A stretch of 64,000 nucleotides of DNA, from contig NZ_CP129212.1 of NCBI RefSeq assembly GCF_030413175.1, positions 310,001-374,000 of the forward strand, in the 5' to 3' direction. Shown in pieces: positions 9,636 to 17,690 of this stretch (positions within the stretch are counted from its first letter, which is position 1; the number at the start of each line of letters is the position of its first letter). The stretch is from Bradyrhizobium roseum (GTDB taxonomy: Bacteria > Pseudomonadota > Alphaproteobacteria > Rhizobiales > Xanthobacteraceae). The translations under genes were made by a program, and so were the position numbers. Below the pieces are notes generated by a model. The model was not told the DNA's origin, did no database searches, and saw nothing but the letters and a program-made list of their open reading frames with translations.

Positions 9636-10592
9636 ATGGCCAAATATCGACACGCTTTGCCGCAGCATCGCGGCGGCATTTTTCTCACCGACGGCGGCAT
9701 GGAAACCACGCTGATCTTCCACGAAGGCGTGGATCTGCCGCACTTCGCAGCCTTCGTGCTGCTTGACCACGAAGAAGGACGTGAGAAGCTGAAGCAGTAC
9801 TACGCGGCGTATCTTGCCGTGGCGCGCCGTCACGGCACGGGGTTTGTGCTCGACAGCCCGACATGGCGTGCCAATCCCGATTGGGGCGCCAAGCTCGGCT
9901 TCGACGCCGCGGCGCTCGATGCAGTCAACGCGCGATCGATCGCGTTTCTGGACGCGTTGCGCGCGGAGTGGGAGCGGCCCGGCGCGCCCTGCGTGATCAG
10001 CGGCGCCGTCGGACCGCGCGGTGACGGCTACAAGGCCGGCAACATGGATGCTGTGGAGGCGGAAGACTATCACCGCGCGCAGATCGCGGCCTTTGCGAGA
10101 GGTGGTGCTGACATGGTCACCGCCTACACGCTCAACAGCGTCAACGAGGCGATCGGCATCGCGCGGGCGGCGCAATCGTTGGATATGCCGTCGGCGATCT
10201 CGTTCACGGTGGAGACCGACGGCCGCCTTGTGAAGGGAGAGACGCTCCGCGAGGCGATCGAAGCGGTGGATCGCGAGACCGGCTGCGCGGTCGAGTATTT
10301 CCTGATCAACTGCGCGCATCCCACGCATTTCGAGGATGCGCTAAAGGCCGGCGAAGGCTGGACCGAGCGTATCCATGGCCTCAGGGCGAATGCCTCGACC
10401 AAGAGCCATGCCGAACTCGACGAATCCGAAGCGCTCGATGCGGGCGACCCTGTCGATCTCGGCCGGCGCTACGTCGCGCTCCGTCGGGCCTTTCCGAAGC
10501 TGCGCATCCTCGGCGGCTGCTGCGGCACCGATCACCGGCACGCCGCTGCGATCTGCGAAGCCTGCGTGCCGCCGCGGGCGCTCAGCGCCTGA
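9636..10592 (+). CDS. Homocysteine S-methyltransferase family protein
   Basis: 318 residues with the family's barrel layout: TDGGMETTLIF at about residues 19-29, ISGAVGPRGDGY near 120, and the zinc-binding cysteines in LINCAHP (about 229) and LGGCCGTDHRH (about 293-303). These enzymes transfer a methyl group from donors such as S-methylmethionine or betaine to a thiol, usually homocysteine, forming methionine. ATG 9636 is preferred over ATG 9630 because GGAG sits 8 bp before it. It is divergent from tetR and ends at a strong terminator (10616-10646). The methyl donor cannot be deduced; some relatives are annotated only as family members. Confidence 0.88.
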   Translation: MAKYRHALPQHRGGIFLTDGGMETTLIFHEGVDLPHFAAFVLLDHEEGREKLKQYYAAYLAVARRHGTGFVLDSPTWRANPDWGAKLGFDAAALDAVNARSIAFLDALRAEWERPGAPCVISGAVGPRGDGYKAGNMDAVEAEDYHRAQIAAFARGGADMVTAYTLNSVNEAIGIARAAQSLDMPSAISFTVETDGRLVKGETLREAIEAVDRETGCAVEYFLINCAHPTHFEDALKAGEGWTERIHGLRANASTKSHAELDESEALDAGDPVDLGRRYVALRRAFPKLRILGGCCGTDHRHAAAICEACVPPRALSA

Positions 10593-10615
10593 CTCAAACA
10601 AGGTGGCGGGATCAT

Positions 10616-10646
10616 AAAAATGGCCGGGATTGCTCCCGGCCATTTT
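10616..10646. terminator. Bidirectional intrinsic terminator
   Basis: Stem TGGCCGGGA / TCCCGGCCA with loop TTGC, flanked by a run of A on the left and TTTT on the right. It serves the methyltransferase gene from the left and the OmpA-family gene from the right. Confidence 0.85.
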
Positions 10647-10664
10647 CGTTTGATCGATGCTTAC

Positions 10665-12653
10665 TCAGCGCGGCGGCGCAGTGCCGGGCGGGGGCGGCGG
10701 CAGCGAAGCCTGCCCGCCGTTGAGCAGCGGCGTGATGTTGCGGATGGTGACGCGCCGGTTGATCGCGCTCGGCCCGTCAATCGGCTCCTTCAGGTACTGC
10801 TCGCCATAGCCCTGCGAGGTCAGGTTTTCCGCCGGCACGTTGAACTGCTGCGTCAGCAGGGTCGCGGCAGACTCGGCGCGGCGGTCCGACAGCGACAGAT
10901 TGTCGACGTCGTTGCCGACCGCATCGGTGTGGCCCTCGATCAGGAATACCGCGCGCGGATTTTCCTGGATCGCACGGTTGAGGCCGTCGGCGATCGCCTG
11001 CAGCTTCGCCGCCTGATCGGGCGGGATTTCCCACGATCCGGTTGCGAAGTTGATGGTGTTGACGTCGATGCTCGGCATGCGCTGACGCACCGTCGGGCTG
11101 TAGCGGATTTCGTCCAGCGAATAACGCCGTTCGATCCGCTCCACCGGCGGCGCCATCATGGTCTCGTAGAGCACTTCCGGCGACGCTTCCTCGGCGTCGA
11201 CGATGTAGCGGTTGTAAGGAATCCGCACCACCGGCGGCGCCAGCGCGACATAGAATCCACCACCGCCGCGCGGATCGCGGTAGCTGTTGTCGATGATGAT
11301 GATCTCGCGGCCGCGCTCGTCGCGCCGGATTCGGCGCAGTAGCCGGCCGTCGCGGCCGACCACGGTGATCACCTGCGTGCCGTCGGGCCGGATCACGACG
11401 GTGCGGGTCTCGTCGCCGACGGTCCGGGTCTGGATGTCACGCGCGCCGTACCGGAAACGGTCCACCTCGTTGTGACGGACATATTGCTGTCCGCCGGGAT
11501 CGCGGATGATGATTCGGCCGGGCTCGGTGATGATGGTGCGGCCGCCCTGCTGGCTTTCGCGGCGCTGGCCGCGGAAGTCCTCGAGGCGCTGCGGGCCCTG
11601 CGGCGCGGCCCCCGGCGCGATGACTCTCGTTCCGCCTTCCGTCGGCGGAGCCGGCGGCAGCGGCGCGGTTACTTGCGGCGCCTGGCGGAACGCGGGTGCC
11701 ACGGTCGGCGGGGCATTTTGGGCCCGGCCGGGAGGCGGCGCGGAGTTGGGCCCTGCCGGCACGGCGGTTGGCGCCGTCGGAGCTGCGCTCCCTGGCGCGG
11801 CGGCCGGTGGCGTTGCGCCCGGCGCGGTCGGAGCGCCGCCCGCGCTTGGTGCGGCAGGCGGCGGCGCGCCCGGTCGTCCCGGCGGCGTGGTCGGTGGGGT
11901 AGTCGGCGGCGCGCCTGCGCTCGGGGGGATTGCGGGTGCACCGGGACGCGGGGGTGCGGTCGTGCTCCCGCCGGGGGGCGGCGGCGGAGGCGTCGTGCCT
12001 GCCGGTGGTGCGGCCGGGGCCGGCGTCGTCGTGGGAGCCGGCGTGGCGCCAGGTGCCGACGGTTGTCTCGCGCCAGCTGGTGGTGGTGGCGGCGGCGGTG
12101 TCACAGGCGATGGCGTCCCCTTCTGGGAAGGAGGCGGTGGCGGTGGCGTCGTCGGCGCAGCCGGTTGCTTCGGCGCCGTGGGTGCGGCGGCCGGTGGTGG
12201 TGGGGGCGGTGGCGTCGGGCGCGCAGGTGCGGCCGCGGGTGGCGGCGGAGGTGCGGCGGGCTGCTTCGGCGCGGCAGCTGGCGGCGGGGCGGGCGGCGGC
12301 GGAGGTGTCGGCCGCGGAGGCGCAGCCGCCGGAGGTGGCGGGGGCGGTGTCGGGCGCGGCGGTGGTGCAGCCGCAGGAGGCGGCGGAGGGGGTGCGGGAC
12401 GCGGTGGCGGTGCCGCGGCGGGCGGCGGCGGTGGCGGGGCTGCCGGACGCGGAGGTGCCGCGGCCGGAGGCGGAGCACCGGGCCTCTGCCCACCGGCCGG
12501 CGGCGGGCCGTCCTTCCTTGCACCGGGAGGGCCACCCTCTTCTCTGGCTTGCGCCACGATCAGGGGCGCGGTCTGCGCCTGCGATGCGGAATTCGCGAAC
12601 TGCGTTGCCGTCAAGGCAGTCGTCGCGAGCAGCAGGATGCGAAGCTTTGTCAT
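10665..12653 (-). CDS. OmpA family outer-membrane protein with a giant Pro/Ala-rich linker
   Basis: 662 residues: signal peptide (ILLLATTALTATQFANSASQAQ), then roughly residues 45-330 of Pro/Ala/Gly-rich repeats (PPPPPAAAPP-like units). Next come a charged central region (REIIIIDNSYRDPRGGGGFYVAL) and a C-terminal OmpA peptidoglycan-binding domain (INFATGSWEIPPDQ, EGHTDAVGNDVDNLSLSDRRAESA, GYGEQYLKEPIDGPSAINRRV). The C-terminal domain carries the Asp and Arg expected to bind diaminopimelate. The linker probably spans the periplasm. The ATG at 12653 starts a good signal peptide and was preferred to an upstream in-frame ATG at 12692. It ends at the terminator shared with the methyltransferase gene. 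Confidence 0.88.
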   Translation of the reverse strand: MTKLRILLLATTALTATQFANSASQAQTAPLIVAQAREEGGPPGARKDGPPPAGGQRPGAPPPAAAPPRPAAPPPPPPAAAPPPRPAPPPPPPAAAPPPRPTPPPPPPAAAPPRPTPPPPPAPPPAAAPKQPAAPPPPPAAAPARPTPPPPPPPAAAPTAPKQPAAPTTPPPPPPSQKGTPSPVTPPPPPPPAGARQPSAPGATPAPTTTPAPAAPPAGTTPPPPPPGGSTTAPPRPGAPAIPPSAGAPPTTPPTTPPGRPGAPPPAAPSAGGAPTAPGATPPAAAPGSAAPTAPTAVPAGPNSAPPPGRAQNAPPTVAPAFRQAPQVTAPLPPAPPTEGGTRVIAPGAAPQGPQRLEDFRGQRRESQQGGRTIITEPGRIIIRDPGGQQYVRHNEVDRFRYGARDIQTRTVGDETRTVVIRPDGTQVITVVGRDGRLLRRIRRDERGREIIIIDNSYRDPRGGGGFYVALAPPVVRIPYNRYIVDAEEASPEVLYETMMAPPVERIERRYSLDEIRYSPTVRQRMPSIDVNTINFATGSWEIPPDQAAKLQAIADGLNRAIQENPRAVFLIEGHTDAVGNDVDNLSLSDRRAESAATLLTQQFNVPAENLTSQGYGEQYLKEPIDGPSAINRRVTIRNITPLLNGGQASLPPPPPGTAPPR

Positions 12654-12819
12654 GATGTTCTGGGTCCCCGGAAGAATAAGGCTCGACAGCAACGAATGGC
12701 CCTCACTGGCATGTCAGTTGGTCGATTGAACGGCTAATCATTAGGCTGGATTGTGGCGACCTACAAATGGTTGGATGGTTTTTATTTCATTGTCGCAATG
12801 GGTTGCATTCATTGCGCGT

Positions 12820-13062
12820 TCAGGCGGCGCCGCCATCCGGAGCCCGATCGGTGGCAGGATTCGGCGTGGTCGGGCTGATTGGCCCACGCGTCGGTATCTC
12901 ATCTGGTGTCTTGCGCGGCAACTCCTGCGGTTGAGGTGACGGTCCAGGCTCGCGGATGGGTGGTGGCACCTCCGGTCCTGGATTTCCTGGCGGACTCTCT
13001 GGCGGTGGCTCGGTCGGTTGTCCCGGTGTCGCCGGGGGTATCTCCGGCGGTTCGATTGGCAT
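12820..13062 (-). CDS. Small proline-rich protein, function unknown
   Basis: 80 residues beginning MPIEPPEIPPATPGQ. It consists almost wholly of Pro, Glu, Gly and Thr, with repeated PGxPxEPP-like units and no hydrophobic segment. GGGAGA sits 5 bp before ATG 13062, which supports real translation; an upstream in-frame ATG at 13098 lacks a good site. I recall similar short proteins in other Bradyrhizobium genomes but know of no function. It has the composition of a disordered protein. Confidence 0.65.
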   Translation of the reverse strand: MPIEPPEIPPATPGQPTEPPPESPPGNPGPEVPPPIREPGPSPQPQELPRKTPDEIPTRGPISPTTPNPATDRAPDGGAA

Positions 13063-13143
13063 CACGTCTCCCGAAAGTTGAAGCTCCGGAAGCGACAACA
13101 GCGACCGCCGCGCGAAGTTCCATCGCCCGCGGATGCAGCCCGC

Positions 13144-13530
13144 TTAAACCGGCGCGTGGCAGACGGCCTCGATGTTGTGCCCGTCGGGGTCGAGCACAAA
13201 GGCGCCGTAATAGTTCGGGTGATAATGCGCGCGAATGCCGGGCGCGCCGTTGTCGCGTCCGCCGGCAGCCATCGCGGCCTTGTAGAAGGCGTCGACCGTC
13301 GCACGGTCCTTCGCTACAATTGCGACATGCAGCGGCTTGTTCAGCCCGCCTTCGCCGCCGATCCAGAAATCTGGCTTTCCGTTGGCGCCGAACCCCGCGG
13401 CGGGATCGTGGCCGTGTTCCTCCGGCGTAATCTCCATCACGAGGCTGTAGTCGAGCGGCGCCAGCGCTTTCAGATAGAAGGCCTTGGCGCGCGCATAATC
13501 CGAAACCGGAAATCCGATGTGGTCGATCAT
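13144..13530 (-). CDS. VOC family (glyoxalase/dioxygenase fold) protein
   Basis: 128 residues forming a single vicinal-oxygen-chelate module: MIDHIGFPVSDYARAKAFY at the N-terminus, KPLHVAIVAKDRATVDAFYKAAMAAG in the middle, and the C-terminal strand YGAFVLDPDGHNIEAVCH with the acidic metal ligand Glu. His4 in IDHIG is the other likely metal ligand. AAGGAGAG lies 5 bp before the ATG. The family includes lyases, dioxygenases and resistance proteins; the substrate here is unknown. It sits between the proline-rich protein gene and the FkbM methyltransferase gene on the same strand. Confidence 0.85.
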   Translation of the reverse strand: MIDHIGFPVSDYARAKAFYLKALAPLDYSLVMEITPEEHGHDPAAGFGANGKPDFWIGGEGGLNKPLHVAIVAKDRATVDAFYKAAMAAGGRDNGAPGIRAHYHPNYYGAFVLDPDGHNIEAVCHAPV

Positions 13531-13560
13531 GTCGCTCTCCTTCGGGCGGCGGGTACGGAA

Positions 13561-14388
13561 TCAGCCTCGCGCCAGCAACGTATTGCTGCGGGTTCTGCCT
13601 TTTTCGGCATAGCCGCGCGCCCGCATGTCGGCGATGCAGTCGCCCAGCCACTCGTCCTTTGACAGATGCTCGATCGCCACCGCGCGGGGCCACAGGGCTT
13701 GTGGCGCCCCGGCGAAGAAGCCGGTCAACACGCGATCCTCAAACCCCTCAATGTCGATCTTGAGCGCATCGACACGCGCGACGCCGGCGTCCTCCAGGAT
13801 ACGCTGCAGCCGCAGCGACGGCACTTTGATCGCGTTGCCGGAGCTCTCGCCCGACACGATGTGGCTGGCGCCGAGATTGTCGCCGTCGGTCTCGATCAGC
13901 AATTCGCCGTCGGCAGGGCCGGCGGCGGCCGCGACCAGTTTCACCTGGGCATAGCCCGACGCGGCACTATTGAAGGCAAGCCGCGCATGTGTCACCGGGT
14001 GCGGCTCGATCGCGATCACCTTGCCGCCGGGACCGACGTGGCCAGCAAGCGCCAGCGCATAGGTGCCGACATTGGCGCCGATATCGACGAAGACGCCGCC
14101 GGCCGGAACATGCGCACGCAAGAAATCCAGCTCCTCGATGTTGTAGGCGGGATTGAACAGCGCGCCGCGCTCGGTGGCGCTGGCCTGGTGGTAGAAGCGG
14201 AACGAGGCGTCCTGGTATCGCATATCGACGGGTCCCGCGCGCAGCAGGCTTACCAGTCGCGAGAGCGTCGGCCGAAACGCGCCGCGTTTCAGCTGCGAGC
14301 GGTGCGCCAGCAAAATGATCGCGGCCTGCGCGGCATTCGGGGCGAACGCGCCGAACGGCGCGGGGGCGGAATCGTGATGGGGCGTCAA
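13561..14388 (-). CDS. FkbM family SAM-dependent methyltransferase
   Basis: About 275 residues. The SAM-binding motif FVDIGANVGTYALALAGHVG is followed by VIAIEPHP and, later, KIDIEGFEDRVL, the signature of FkbM-type O-methyltransferases, often found acting on sugars in polysaccharide or lipopolysaccharide synthesis. The frame extends to ATG 14460 or 14550, but those starts lie in or beyond a dispersed repeat (14455-14529). TTG 14388, with GAGGA 8 bp upstream, is the best-supported start; the ATG at 14460 remains possible. The gene ends 30 bp before the VOC gene. The substrate is unknown. Confidence 0.8.
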   Translation of the reverse strand: MTPHHDSAPAPFGAFAPNAAQAAIILLAHRSQLKRGAFRPTLSRLVSLLRAGPVDMRYQDASFRFYHQASATERGALFNPAYNIEELDFLRAHVPAGGVFVDIGANVGTYALALAGHVGPGGKVIAIEPHPVTHARLAFNSAASGYAQVKLVAAAAGPADGELLIETDGDNLGASHIVSGESSGNAIKVPSLRLQRILEDAGVARVDALKIDIEGFEDRVLTGFFAGAPQALWPRAVAIEHLSKDEWLGDCIADMRARGYAEKGRTRSNTLLARG

Positions 14389-14454
14389 GCGGCGGTCCTC
14401 AGAAAAAACGGCGCGTGCATAACGGGTTTTGTGGGCGCAAAACAGGTCGATCCG

Positions 14455-14529
14455 CGTCATTGCAAGCGCGGCCAAGCAATCTAGAGCGCGGCAAACGGGA
14501 TCGATTGTTTCGCCGCGCTCGCAATGACG
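14455..14529. repeat. Dispersed palindrome, CGTCATTGC...GCAATGACG type
   Basis: Ends CGTCATTGC and GCAATGACG are exact inverse complements, with internal GAGCGCGG / CCGCGCTC pairing. It lies upstream of the FkbM gene and makes its longer start codons unlikely. Confidence 0.75.
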
Positions 14530-14750
14530 GATGAAGGGATTACGCGCCACTGCGGGTCGATCGAGGAAACCTAAGCCGTCTTCTTGGCCGTTTTGCGATT
14601 GCCTGAGACGGCCGAAACGTCACCTTGGCCGATAGATCATGGCTCTGCCCGTCGGATATGCTACTGCTCACTTGCCGCAGATAGCGAGCCAATTCCGTAG
14701 AGCGATACGCCACGAATGAGGTCGCCAACCAGACGGCCTGAAAGGTCCCA

Positions 14751-14900
14751 ATGACGCCGAAAATCAAAGAGCATATGTGTGCGGCCTGCAACGGCACAGG
14801 CTTCCCGCCGGTGAAGCAGCCGGCTGCGTCGACGCGCAAGATCTATCCCGTGAAGTGCGAGGCCTGTGCCGGGAAGGGAAGGATTACGGACGTCAACTGA
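14751..14900 (+). CDS. 49-residue zinc-finger miniprotein (DnaJ-type CxxCxGxG pair)
   Basis: The ORF begins MTPKIKEHMCAACNGTGFPP and ends VKCEACAGKGRITDVN. Two CxxCxGxG half-sites (CAACNGTG at residues 10-17 and CEACAGKG near 36-43) are as in the DnaJ cysteine-rich domain, where such a pair binds one zinc ion. AAAGG lies 5 bp before the ATG. No J domain or other partner is fused, so this is a free-standing minimal zinc knuckle. The function is unknown; binding to unfolded protein or nucleic acid would be a guess. The flanking 220 bp on the left and 130 bp on the right hold no other gene I can see. Confidence 0.8.
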   Translation: MTPKIKEHMCAACNGTGFPPVKQPAASTRKIYPVKCEACAGKGRITDVN

Positions 14901-15033
14901 AGCGATCTTTGCGACCTTCCTCCGCTGACTTCGAATCAGCTGCGAAATGAACGTCAGACTCGCCCCAGCGGGGCCGGCCTGCTTCCCGGATTGAAGTGGA
15001 CAGATTCGTTGCCCCGCGGCCGCGAGGGCAATG

Positions 15034-15225
15034 CTATTGGTCTTTGATTTTCTGAGGGCGAGGACCGGTCCAGGCAGGGAGGGCATCCCACTCGGCCCAT
15101 CGCATGCGGCGCTCTTCGTTTCCAACTTTTACAAAAACAAACGGGGCGTCGTCCTGACCGGTCTTCGAGCCGGCGAATGTGGCCGGGAGCCCGTTTGCGT
15201 TCCTGATCGTTGCCGTATTTGCCAT
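15034..15225 (-). CDS. Small hypothetical protein
   Basis: 63 residues (MANTATIRNANGLPATFAGS...). The middle reads APFVFVKVGNEERRMRWAEW and the end is Pro/Lys-rich. There is no signal peptide or membrane segment. AGGAGA 5 bp before the ATG strongly supports translation. No recognised domain; the Trp/Arg-rich centre could be a small beta structure. Confidence 0.65.
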   Translation of the reverse strand: MANTATIRNANGLPATFAGSKTGQDDAPFVFVKVGNEERRMRWAEWDALPAWTGPRPQKIKDQ

Positions 15226-15597
15226 GTCGTCTCCTGTTCGCTGATTTCGCAGCCGCACGTCAGTTAAAATTGGCTCACCATTGAAGGATGCCTGCAGCTG
15301 CGATCAGCAGCCGCGCCGGCGGACCCAATGACGAAATCGAATCTCTGTGGAGGAGGCGTCGAACCGCTTACCCGGTAGAGGCGGGAGCACAAGGCTCTCA
15401 GTCACCGGCAATTGCCGAGGTCGGACGATGATCTCACATACATAGCAACTCGCCCGCTCGATAGCTAGGCGATGACGCGGGGGGCGAACAGCCTACGCCT
15501 GGTCGTGTGCCAGCGCACAGACTTCCTCAAACGGGAGCGGTTAAATTGCTGTGGTTGGCGCAGTCAGCGCAGAACCAGGTTCGCGCTCGCCACGGCA
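15226..15597. other. 372-bp intergenic region with no recognised feature
   Basis: It lies upstream of the small gene at 15034-15225 and downstream of the ABC transporter gene, both on the minus strand. I see no ORF with a credible ribosome site, no repeat family member and no intrinsic terminator. It must contain the promoter of the small gene. Confidence 0.5.
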
Positions 15598-17628
15598 TCA
15601 CGCCGCCTTCTTCGTTGCCTTGCGGTTGCGCAGGAAGCGGCCGAGCAGGCGGCGCTTGCCCTTGCGCGGGATCAGGTCGATGTCGCTGACGAGTTTGGCG
15701 CCGCCCTTGCGCCGTTCCAGCACGATCTTTCGGCTGTGGAACGCCTCCAGCTCGACGCGGTGGGCCACGCTGACGATGGTGGCGTTCGGCAGTTCGTTGA
15801 CGACGATCTCCATCATCTTGTCCTGGCTCTTTTCGTCGAGCGCCGAGGTCGCCTCGTCCAGCACCACGATGTCGGGGTTGTGCAGCAGCAGGCGGGCGAA
15901 CGCCAGCCGCTGCTTTTCGCCGCCGGACAGCGTCTGGTCCCACGGTCCGTCTTCCTCGATCTTCTCCTTGAGGTGGTCAAGGCCGACCTTGTGCAGCGCT
16001 TCGCCGATCGCCTCAATCGTCCAGTCGTCGGCGGCGCCGGGGTAGGCGATGGCGCGGCGCAGCGTGCCGGATGGGATGTAGGGCTTCTGCGGCAGCATGA
16101 AGAGCCGGCGATCGGGATGAAAATTGACGTGGCCGCCGCCCCATGGCCATAGCCCCGCCAGCGCGCGCACCAGCGTGCTCTTGCCGGTGCCGGATTCGCC
16201 GGCCACCAGCAGGCGCTCGCCGGGTCCGATCGCCACTTCGGTTTCGCCCACGACCGCGGTGCCATCATCCAGCGTGACCGAGAAATCCTGCAGGCTCAGC
16301 ATCGGACCGCCGACCTCGGTCTCGCCGCGCTTGATGCGGCCGATGCCGTCGCCGCGCTCGGCGCGTTCGAGCCCGTCGAGCGACATCATCAGGGAAGCGA
16401 TGCGGCGCGCGCAGGCGTTCCAGTCTGCCAGCCGCGGATAATTGTCGACCAGCCAGCCGAACGCGGTCTGCACGATGGTGAAGGCGGAAGCCGCCTGCAT
16501 CACCTGCCCGAGCGTCATGCTGCCGTCGAGGAATTTCGGCGCGCACAGCAGCAGCGGCACGATCGGCGCGATCAGGCTGGAGCCCTGCGACACCAGCGTG
16601 GTGCGCATGTGCTGGCCGGCCAGCCGCGCCCATTGCTGCAGCACCTTCGTAAACGTCTTGTCGATGCCGTCGCGCTCTTCCTGTTCGCCGCCGAGCAGCG
16701 CAATGCTTTCGCCGTTCTCGCGCACGCGCGTCAGCGCGTAGCGATACTCGGCCTCGGCCTGGTTCTTGTCCTCGGACACCTGCACGAAGCTGCGGCCGAT
16801 CGTCAGGATCGAGCCGGAAGCGATGGCGGCGTAGATCACGGCCGCAATCACCAGGAAGCCGGGGATGATGATCGTCGAGCCGCCCAGCGTCACCGTCAAG
16901 GCGCCGCCGATCGTCCACAGCACGACGATGAAAGTGGCGGCCGACAGGAAAGCCGAGGTGACGCCGGCGACGAAATCGACCGGCGAGTCGGTCGCAATGC
17001 GCAGATCCTCGGCGATGCGATATTCCGGGTTCTTGTGATCGCCGCCGACGAGGTTGAGCTGATAGTAGCGGCCGTTGGCGAGCCAGCGCGAGATCACCGC
17101 ATTGGTCAGCCAGGCGCGCCAGCGGCGCTGGATGCCCATGCGGCCGAATACCTGCGCCACGCCGAGCAGCACGCTGCCGACCGCCAGTGGAAAGAACACC
17201 GCCGCGAGATAATACACGGTAGCGGAATCGCGCTTCTCGATGGCGTCGAAGATCGCGCGATTCCAGACGTTGATGCCGTACTGGAAGCCGACATTGGCGA
17301 CGATCAGCAGCAGAAGACCGATCGTGAACACCCACGCCAGCCGGTCGCCCGTCTTCCCCCAATAGCCGCGCGCGCTGATCCAGAACCGCGTCAGCAGATA
17401 ATCCTTGCGGGCCTGCTCGGCCTCTTCCGGCGACAATTCCGGATCGTGCTCGACGACTTCCGGCGGCGGCGGATCGACATGGTCGCCGCTTTCGGCGGTC
17501 ACCTCGACGAATTCGGATTTTTCCTGCGAATCCGGCGTCTCTGCGCCGGGGTCCGGTTTGTTGCCTGCGCCTGCGGTCTTTTTCGCAGCGGATTTCTTCG
17601 CGGATGATGTGACGGATGCTTTGCCCAT
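15598..17628 (-). CDS. ABC transporter, fused permease and ATPase (SbmA/ABCD-like)
   Basis: 676 residues. A Lys/Ala/Glu-rich cytoplasmic N-terminus of about 75 residues precedes a transmembrane domain of the SbmA/BacA/ABCD type (FWISARGYWGKTGDRLAW, then several membrane helices). A C-terminal ATPase carries Walker A GESGTGKST, signature LSGGEKQR, Walker B IVVLDEATSALDE and the H-loop VAHR. The region before the ATPase (ENGESIALLGGEQEE) is the EAA-like loop typical of this subfamily. Relatives act as homodimers in the inner membrane and move peptides, cobalamin or acyl-CoA. The basic tail KGKRRLLGRFLRNRKATKK is unusual. The substrate is not predictable. The GST gene ends 62 bp upstream. Confidence 0.9.
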   Translation of the reverse strand: MGKASVTSSAKKSAAKKTAGAGNKPDPGAETPDSQEKSEFVEVTAESGDHVDPPPPEVVEHDPELSPEEAEQARKDYLLTRFWISARGYWGKTGDRLAWVFTIGLLLLIVANVGFQYGINVWNRAIFDAIEKRDSATVYYLAAVFFPLAVGSVLLGVAQVFGRMGIQRRWRAWLTNAVISRWLANGRYYQLNLVGGDHKNPEYRIAEDLRIATDSPVDFVAGVTSAFLSAATFIVVLWTIGGALTVTLGGSTIIIPGFLVIAAVIYAAIASGSILTIGRSFVQVSEDKNQAEAEYRYALTRVRENGESIALLGGEQEERDGIDKTFTKVLQQWARLAGQHMRTTLVSQGSSLIAPIVPLLLCAPKFLDGSMTLGQVMQAASAFTIVQTAFGWLVDNYPRLADWNACARRIASLMMSLDGLERAERGDGIGRIKRGETEVGGPMLSLQDFSVTLDDGTAVVGETEVAIGPGERLLVAGESGTGKSTLVRALAGLWPWGGGHVNFHPDRRLFMLPQKPYIPSGTLRRAIAYPGAADDWTIEAIGEALHKVGLDHLKEKIEEDGPWDQTLSGGEKQRLAFARLLLHNPDIVVLDEATSALDEKSQDKMMEIVVNELPNATIVSVAHRVELEAFHSRKIVLERRKGGAKLVSDIDLIPRKGKRRLLGRFLRNRKATKKAA

Positions 17629-17690
17629 GGCGGCACAACGTCAACCAAATCAGAAGGTTCCCGCTGGTTCCGCCGGCTCGTTCTGCCACA

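Noticed and set aside
11472..12737. Two ORFs of over 400 codons on the plus strand opposite the OmpA gene (11472-12737 and 11506-12729)
   Set aside because: They are frame shadows of the GC-rich, stop-poor repeats that encode the proline-rich linker; they are Arg- or Gly-only in composition and have no ribosome site.
14540..14839. 99-residue minus-strand ORF over the zinc-finger miniprotein
   Set aside because: The plus-strand reading gives a coherent CxxCxGxG pair and a ribosome site; the minus-strand product matches nothing.
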